Shown piece by piece: positions 59,753 through 64,000 of a DNA stretch of 64,000 nucleotides. The notes under the pieces were generated by a model. The model was not told where the DNA came from and did no database searches. It was given only the letters and a program-made list of their open reading frames with translations. The translations under genes and the position numbers were made by a program. The number at the start of each line of letters is the position of its first letter. Position 1 is the stretch's first letter. This stretch comes from Endozoicomonas elysicola (GTDB lineage: Bacteria; Pseudomonadota; Gammaproteobacteria; Pseudomonadales; Endozoicomonadaceae), in assembly GCF_000710775.1 (NCBI RefSeq), contig NZ_JOJP01000001.1:1813825-1877824 (forward strand), written 5' to 3'.

Positions 59753-60034
59753 TTGAGACTCACTCTGAAAGAGCAGGAGGCGATCAGAACCGTCATATAT
59801 CAGGCCGACTCTGAGGCGCAAATATGGCTATTTGGCTCCCGAGCCAATAACGAAGCAAAGGGGGGGGATATTGACCTGCTTATTATTTCGAAAACACTGG
59901 GCCTGAAAGACAGAACCCGGATTCGGCTGGCGCTGTATGATCTGATAGGTGAGCAGAAAATTGATCTGGTCATTGCTGGCGACGATACTGATCCATTTAC
60001 CAGAATAGCGCTGGCAGAGGGTGTTCAGCTTTAG
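59753..60034 (+). CDS. MntA-like nucleotidyltransferase antitoxin
   Basis: 93-residue minimal nucleotidyltransferase with the active-site pattern Gly28-Ser29 and Asp39-x-Asp41 (FGSRANNEAKGGDIDLL) and a third acidic residue in KIDLVIAG. In known MntA/HepT pairs this protein silences the HEPN toxin by AMP transfer. TTG start at 59753 gives the family N-terminus (MRLTLKEQEAI); a second TTG at 59729 is possible. The HEPN gene follows after 87 bp. Confidence 0.85.
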   Translation: MRLTLKEQEAIRTVIYQADSEAQIWLFGSRANNEAKGGDIDLLIISKTLGLKDRTRIRLALYDLIGEQKIDLVIAGDDTDPFTRIALAEGVQL

Positions 60035-60056
60035 TTTCTGCTGAGAAAGGAACCTT

Positions 60057-60125
60057 ATGTCAACAGAACCTAAGTTGAACGATCATAGAGATAGGCAAAA
60101 AATCAGGCATATGAGCTCCCCATGA
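60057..60125 (+). CDS. Possible 22-codon leader ORF before the HEPN gene
   Basis: AAAGGAACCTT precedes an ATG that opens a 22-codon frame ending TGA over the ATG of the HEPN gene (ATGA). It may couple translation of the toxin to a well-translated leader. No similarity to a protein family. Confidence 0.35.
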   Translation: MSTEPKLNDHRDRQKIRHMSSP

Positions 60126-60598
60126 CAAAGTCTCAGGCAGGTAGCAAAAACAAAGACCGGCTCCAATTACTGGAGCAGCAGCTGGAGAATATGGCGCAGA
60201 TGGAGGCGCTGTTACTCTGGTCATATGAGCGTTGCCGGGTGTTGCCCATGATTGAAGGTCAAATGCCGGAACAGGAAGCGCTGGAAAAGTTCGAATCACT
60301 CACTGCCCGCTTTGCTCGTTTTAACGATATTCTGCTGCAGAAAATCTTCCGACTGATTGATAGCATCGACCTGGATGATGTTGGAACGGTGAGAGACCGC
60401 ATAAACCGTGCAGAAAAAAAAGGTCTGATTGATGATGCGCAACAGTTTATTGAGATACGCGAGCTGCGTAACAGTATTGCCCACGAATACCAGCCAGAAG
60501 CCCTGAGCATAATTTTTCCAGAAACGCTTCAGGCCACGCCGGTATTGCTGGATATTGCGGAAAGGGTTCGTGAATACGCTCGGCGTTACGGCATCTAA
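60122..60598 (+). CDS. HepT-like HEPN toxin
   Basis: 158-residue all-helical HEPN protein with the catalytic RNase motif Rx4HxY at Arg116, His121, Tyr123 (RNSIAHEY). It is paired with the upstream MntA-like gene. Related proteins cleave or modify tRNA or mRNA when not adenylylated. It has only a poor ribosome site of its own (GAGCTCCCC), consistent with coupling to the short upstream frame. Confidence 0.85.
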   Translation: MTKSQAGSKNKDRLQLLEQQLENMAQMEALLLWSYERCRVLPMIEGQMPEQEALEKFESLTARFARFNDILLQKIFRLIDSIDLDDVGTVRDRINRAEKKGLIDDAQQFIEIRELRNSIAHEYQPEALSIIFPETLQATPVLLDIAERVREYARRYGI

Positions 60599-60655
60599 TA
60601 CATTTCCTTGAGCCTTCGGTAATCAGGTTGTCGCAAAAAAAGCAGCACAAGCCTT

Positions 60656-60822
60656 TAAACCACTAAGATCACAAAGGAAAAGAAAAGTCTTTTTTCGTGC
60701 TCTTTGTGCGACCACCATGGATGGTGGAAGTGTCTGTTTTGTATGGAACATTAACAGACCGACCGCAATGATGGCGGAAGTGCCGGTGTAGCAGGGAGTA
60801 TTCATCGGCTCTTTGTGGTGCC
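60656..60822. repeat. CACAAAG-family inverted repeat, copy 6 (two nested elements)
   Basis: Left arm TAAACCACTAAGATCACAAA, then CTCTTTGTGCGACCACCATGG with the palindrome CCACCATGGATGGTGG. A second GACCGCAATGATGGCGGAAG unit follows, then the right arm CGGCTCTTTGTGGT. Confidence 0.82.
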
Positions 60823-60907
60823 AGCATTTCGTATTCTCCTCGTTCCCACTGTCCCCCGTGGAGAGCTTGGCTGTGGCTTCTGTTGAGATAGGTTTTTCTT
60901 GCTGTAT

Positions 60908-60926
60908 ATGATATCAATGCTATCAT
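60908..60926. promoter_or_regulatory. Candidate autoregulatory operator of the FitAB-like pair
   Basis: Inverted repeat ATGATA-N7-TATCAT, about 30 bp before the antitoxin start and overlapping AT-rich promoter-like sequence. It fits the palindromes bound by ribbon-helix-helix antitoxins. Confidence 0.5.
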
Positions 60927-60956
60927 TTTATATAGCCTTGATTGCAGGAAAAACAA

Positions 60957-61193
60957 ATGGCCAACCTAATTGTGCGTAATATTGACGATAACATAGTCGA
61001 TGCACTCAAAGCGCGTGCTGGCAAACATGGGCGAAGCGCTGAAGCAGAGCATCGGCTAATTTTAGAATCTGCCTTGCTGGGGCCCGTAAAGAAAAGCTTT
61101 GCCCAGGCTTTAAAAAGTATTCCAGATGTCGGTGATGACAGTGATTTTGAGCGTATTAATGATAATGCAGGCGATCGTGATGTATTTAATTGA
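60957..61193 (+). CDS. FitA/VapB-like ribbon-helix-helix antitoxin
   Basis: 78 residues with an N-terminal Arc-type ribbon-helix-helix (NLIVRNIDDNIVDALKARAG, HGRSAEAEHRLILESAL) and a disordered acidic C-terminal tail for toxin binding. AGGA precedes the ATG. Its 3' end overlaps the PIN toxin by 14 bp. Confidence 0.88.
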   Translation: MANLIVRNIDDNIVDALKARAGKHGRSAEAEHRLILESALLGPVKKSFAQALKSIPDVGDDSDFERINDNAGDRDVFN

Positions 61194-61596
61194 TACCAAT
61201 GTCGTCAGCGAGTTACGGAAGAAGAAAAAAGCAAACCCGGGTGTTCAGTCGTTTTTTAAAACAGCAGAGCAGCAAGCATCACTCCTTTTTCTGAGTGTTA
61301 TCACGGTAGGAGAGTTACGACGAGGAGTTGAAAAAATTCGTTATCGTGGTGACCACATTCAGGCAAAACAACTCGAAACCTGGCTTAATACACTGATAGA
61401 CGAGTACCAAAGCAGAATTCTTGATTTTGGCGCTACCGACGCACAGGTTTGGGGCAAGCTCAGGGTGCCGCATTATGAAAATGCAATAGATAAACAAATA
61501 GCCGCAACAGCCATTACCTATGATTTAGTGGTTGTCACCAGAAATACAGACGACTTTGCCGGAACCGGGGCCAATGTGCTTAATCCTTTTAAGTAA
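61180..61596 (+). CDS. FitB/VapC-like PIN-domain toxin
   Basis: 138-residue PIN ribonuclease with acidic residues Asp5 (YLIDTN), Glu45 (GELRRG), Asp104 (IDKQIAATA) and Asp124 (RNTDDF). It would cleave specific RNAs when freed from the antitoxin. ATG 61180 gives the standard N-terminus; the frame is open from 61126. Confidence 0.9.
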   Translation: MYLIDTNVVSELRKKKKANPGVQSFFKTAEQQASLLFLSVITVGELRRGVEKIRYRGDHIQAKQLETWLNTLIDEYQSRILDFGATDAQVWGKLRVPHYENAIDKQIAATAITYDLVVVTRNTDDFAGTGANVLNPFK

Positions 61597-61616
61597 TAGG
61601 GTTGGGGGTGCAAAAA

Positions 61617-61649
61617 GGAAAACCTGACCCCGGTTTTCCAAAATTTTTC
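61617..61649 (+). terminator. Terminator after the PIN toxin
   Basis: GGAAAACC pairs perfectly with GGTTTTCC, followed by AAAATTTTTC. Confidence 0.7.
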
Positions 61650-61686
61650 TGGTTGTTCTTATGTTGAGCGTTGAGCACACGCCAAA

Positions 61687-61776
61687 CTTTTCTTTTCCTT
61701 TATGAGCTTCGTGCGACCGCAATGATGGCGGAAGTGTCGGTGTTGCAGGGAGTATTCATCGGCTCTTTGTGGTTCC
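61687..61776. repeat. CACAAAG-family repeat, copy 7 (right half with nested element)
   Basis: GAGCTTCGTGCGACCGCAATG, GGCGGAAGTGTCGGTGTTGC and CGGCTCTTTGTGGTTCC are nearly identical to the last 60 bp of the copy ending at 60822. The left arm is missing. Confidence 0.8.
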
Positions 61777-62290
61777 AAAAAAGCTTTTCTAGACCTGTGC
61801 AGTCTCCTTACTCAGCCTGGCTAAATTACCATGGATTACTCGTTTTCTAATTAATATAAGAACATCGTCTAATAAAAAAATAGCGCTGAAATAAGAATGC
61901 TATTTACAGAAAATGATCGTTAATTTTGAGGTTAAGTGAGTTTCGAAAGCTCTTCTCTGGCAACGCCTCTATCAAGCTGAAGCTGTGCGTAAAGTGTGAC
62001 ACGGTTCCGTAAAATTACGAATAATTCAGACGCTTTTTATACACTATACTGTCGTTTAGTTTACACAGACCAATCATTGGTTCTCCTTTTACAGTCAGGC
62101 ATTTACAAGCCTTCTGCCGTTTGCTTTCCATTCGAAAATTGTTTGCTTCTCCATGGTTATGGAGCGGGTAGTGGCTGGGTTGAGCATGATTGTAGTGGTT
62201 GGTTGTATCAGTCGTGTGTAGTACCGCTGTTGCGGATGTTGTTATCACAATTTAAGTCTGGTTGTTTCGGTATAAACCCCTAAATCGACG

Positions 62291-62302
62291 GGCGGTAGCG
62301 TG
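62291..62302 (+). promoter_or_regulatory. ops element (RfaH recruitment site)
   Basis: GGCGGTAGCGTG matches the operon polarity suppressor core of polysaccharide, LPS and pilus operons in enterobacteria exactly. It sits about 170 bp before the WecA-like gene, as expected for a leader where paused RNA polymerase recruits RfaH. The full JUMPstart consensus around it is not evident. Confidence 0.7.
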
Positions 62303-62469
62303 GGGAAGGGCTTGTGTTTTAATGCGAGCCAGGCTTTAAGCGTTATTCGTCAATACATCGATACACTAAGGCTTGTGCTCAGGCTGTGTTAATGCACCTG
62401 ACCGTAAATGCGTTGTGTGTTGAACATCAGATCGTCTTTTTTGAACTCCCATCCAGTAGAAAACTATAA

Positions 62470-63543
62470 ATGGAACTCGCAATAGTTAAAGCCGTTTTTG
62501 CCTTTGTGCTGTCCTTTGCTCTTATAAAGTTACTGAAGCCGGTTTCCCGAAAAATGGGGCTGGTGGATAAACCCGATGAACGTAAACACCATGAGAATGC
62601 AGTGCCATTAATTGGTGGGTTGGTGATTTACCTGACATTGTTGATTATCGGAATATTCTTTTTTGCGGGCAGTACAACCCTGGCTGCTTATTATGCTGCG
62701 GCTGGCCTGCTGACGGTCGTGGGTGTGTTTGATGACCGGTTTAACCTGAGCGTTCGGCTACGCATACTGGCCACCTTTATAGCCACTGGTATGATGATGT
62801 ATTTTGGTGGCACCATTTTTACCAACCTTGGGAACCTGCTGGGGTTTGGAGTCATTATCCTGCCATTATGGATCGCAGTGCCATTCACCCTGATTGCGGC
62901 TTTTGGCATTGTTAACTGCATGAATATGATTGATGGGATAGACGGCCTCAGCTCCGGCATCTCAATTATTGCGCTGACTTCCATCCTGATTGCTCTGGAC
63001 TTTAATACCCGGCTGCAGATTTTCATTATCGTGTTTATTGCAGCGATTCTGGCCTTTCAGGTATTTAATTTACAGCTGACGTCACGTTTGCAAAAAGTAT
63101 TTATGGGCGATGCAGGCAGCATGATGATTGGCTTTACCCTGATAATGCTGATCGCCTATTGCACACAGGCGACTGCCACCCGTGGGCCAAGGTTTGAAGC
63201 CGTCACCGGATTGTATTTTCTGGGCCTGCCGCTGATCGATATGGTTTCTACCGTATTGCGGCGGGTGAAAAAAGGGATGAACCCCTTTAAGCCGGATCGT
63301 ACCCATGCGCACCATATTTTTATGCATGCCGGTTTCAGCCCAAGGCAGACGCTGGTGATTATGCTGGCCATTGCGGCACTGATTAACGGCATGGGTATAT
63401 TGTTGAACCATCTTGAAACACCGGCCTGGTTACAGTTTGGTTTGTTTATTTTGCTGTTTGCTTTTTATTTTCAGGGGGTTCAGCATGGGTTCAAACTCAG
63501 CCACCTGTTGCAGAAAGTACATGGTGAGCGGGTTCCTTCCTGA
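62470..63543 (+). CDS. WecA-like undecaprenyl-phosphate glycosyl-1-phosphate transferase
   Basis: Polytopic enzyme of 357 residues with about eleven membrane segments that transfers a HexNAc-1-phosphate from UDP-sugar to undecaprenyl phosphate, starting repeat-unit assembly. Family motifs: DKPDERKHH, FDDRFN (near 87), NMIDGIDGLSSG (near 150), FMGDAGS (near 210) and HAHHIF (near 278). It is the initiating enzyme of the polysaccharide locus unless it serves O antigen. Confidence 0.92.
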   Translation: MELAIVKAVFAFVLSFALIKLLKPVSRKMGLVDKPDERKHHENAVPLIGGLVIYLTLLIIGIFFFAGSTTLAAYYAAAGLLTVVGVFDDRFNLSVRLRILATFIATGMMMYFGGTIFTNLGNLLGFGVIILPLWIAVPFTLIAAFGIVNCMNMIDGIDGLSSGISIIALTSILIALDFNTRLQIFIIVFIAAILAFQVFNLQLTSRLQKVFMGDAGSMMIGFTLIMLIAYCTQATATRGPRFEAVTGLYFLGLPLIDMVSTVLRRVKKGMNPFKPDRTHAHHIFMHAGFSPRQTLVIMLAIAALINGMGILLNHLETPAWLQFGLFILLFAFYFQGVQHGFKLSHLLQKVHGERVPS

Positions 63544-63556
63544 AATTTACATGATT

Positions 63557-63655
63557 GTTCACCACAGAGGCGCAGAGGACACAGAGTTTTTTAAATTAAA
63601 AGCCTTCCCTCTGTGTTCTCTGTGCCTTTTATGCCCTTTGGGTACTGTGGTGAAA
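63557..63655. repeat. CACAAAG-family inverted repeat, copy 8
   Basis: Divergent arms TCACCACAGAGGCGCAGAGG and CTGTGTTCTCTGTGCC with ACTGTGGTGA at the end. It lies between the WecA-like gene and the UDP-glucose dehydrogenase gene. Confidence 0.75.
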
Positions 63656-63690
63656 AAGTCTTTTCATCTGATCTTCCTAAGGACTAATAA

Positions 63691-64000
63691 ATGAGAGTCA
63701 CCGTTTTCGGTATTGGCTATGTAGGCTTGGTTCAAGCTGCCGTTCTGGCAGAAGTCGGCCACGATGTTATGTGTGTTGATATCGACCAGCAGAAAGTCGA
63801 CAACCTGAAGAACGGTATCATCCCCATTTACGAACCCGGCCTGGAGACACTGGTCAAAGGAAACTTCGAATCCGGTCGGCTGCAATTTACCACCAACGCC
63901 GCAGAAGGTGTTGAACACGGTAAACTGCAGTTTATTGCGGTAGGCACACCACCGGATGAGGACGGCTCGGCCGATCTGAAATACGTACTGGCCGTGGCAG
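63691..64000 (+). CDS. UDP-glucose 6-dehydrogenase (partial)
   Basis: N-terminal 103 residues only; the gene runs off the window. The NAD-binding Rossmann motif is GIGYVGL at 7-13, followed by [23 protein letters not shown] and [13 protein letters not shown], all typical of UDP-glucose/GDP-mannose dehydrogenases. AAGGACTAATAA precedes the ATG. UDP-glucuronate would be a building block of the polysaccharide. The close relative UDP-N-acetylmannosamine dehydrogenase cannot be excluded, but the GxGYVGL and YEPGL forms favour Ugd. Confidence 0.88.
   Translation, partial: MRVTVFGIGYVGLVQAAVLAEVGHDVMCVDIDQQKVDNLKNGIIPIYEPGLETLVKGNFESGRLQFTTNAAEGVEHGKLQFIAVGTPPDEDGSADLKYVLAVA

Larger units (their letters stand above)
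60599..60956. other. Intergenic region HEPN / fitA-like
   Basis: This 358-bp region is filled mainly by a CACAAAG repeat with two nested elements, followed by the toxin-antitoxin promoter/operator near 60908. No gene is seen. Confidence 0.5.
61597..62469 (+). other. Long leader region before the WecA-like gene
   Basis: 873 bp without a convincing gene. It contains a terminator behind the PIN toxin, half of a CACAAAG repeat, an AT-rich stretch (61800-61920) and, nearer the gene, an ops element. An open frame at 61996-62283 has unusual composition and no ribosome site, so it is left out. Confidence 0.55.

Noticed and set aside
61996-62283. 95-codon frame in the leader of the WecA-like gene
   Set aside because: No ribosome site, unusual composition and no recognisable domain; the region is better explained as a transcribed leader with an ops element just beyond.

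Overview
The window looks like a gammaproteobacterial chromosome of the Oceanospirillales/Pseudomonadales type. An Endozoicomonas-like, animal-associated marine bacterium is my best guess, judged from protein resemblance and gene order recalled from memory rather than from a search. The first 46 kb is a conserved housekeeping core whose order closely follows the Pseudomonas aeruginosa PA5034-PA5071 neighbourhood. The accessory material is concentrated in a few insertions and in the last 10 kb.

Layout. 0.1-5.4 kb: argS (minus), an FtsN-like SPOR protein, hslVU and a DUF971 protein. 5.6-11.2 kb: two large tandem paralogous proteins of unknown function, in the slot where Pseudomonas carries its PHA genes. 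11.5-18.4 kb: ubiE-ubiJ-ubiB, hisI-hisE, tatA-tatB-tatC, a small unknown protein and rsmE. 18.5-25.1 kb: a DUF2059 protein, priA (minus), a small heat-shock protein (minus), rpmE, a secreted nuclease and malic enzyme. 25.4-28.3 kb: an inserted nucleobase module with a CodB-like permease, a 55-residue membrane peptide, a deaminase and a LysR regulator. 28.4-45.8 kb: ponA (minus), pilMNOPQ, aroKB, gltBD and hemE. 46-53.6 kb, all minus: a hybrid histidine kinase with a degenerate ATPase domain, purD, purH, fis and dusB. 54-64 kb: an exopolysaccharide locus with a secreted proline-rich protein, an outer-membrane barrel, a Wza-like exporter, a Wzc-like tyrosine kinase, a WecA-like glycosyl-phosphate transferase and the start of a UDP-glucose dehydrogenase. 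Two toxin-antitoxin pairs (MntA/HepT type and FitAB type) sit inside this locus.

How genes work together. pilMNOPQ builds the type IV pilus alignment complex and secretin next to the bifunctional penicillin-binding protein. ubiE/J/B serve ubiquinone synthesis, hisI/E two early histidine steps, tatABC folded-protein export, and purH/purD purine synthesis. The polysaccharide genes would make, polymerise and export a surface polymer. A sequence identical to the RfaH-recruiting ops element precedes the WecA-like gene and suggests antitermination control of that operon.

Most notable. (1) The tandem paralogues at 5.7-11.2 kb have a shared 510-residue C-terminal region, a long coiled coil in one copy, and a minisatellite plus an Ena/VASP-like LPPPP motif in the other. 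(2) A dispersed CACAAAG-type inverted-repeat family clusters after 48 kb and includes a 104-bp tandem array between purH and purD. (3) A 168-bp near-palindrome occurs twice, and one copy supplies the 3' end of the histidine kinase gene. (4) A 44-codon leader ORF overlaps the dusB start. (5) The gltB leader is long and structured. No tRNA, rRNA, CRISPR array or transposase gene was seen.
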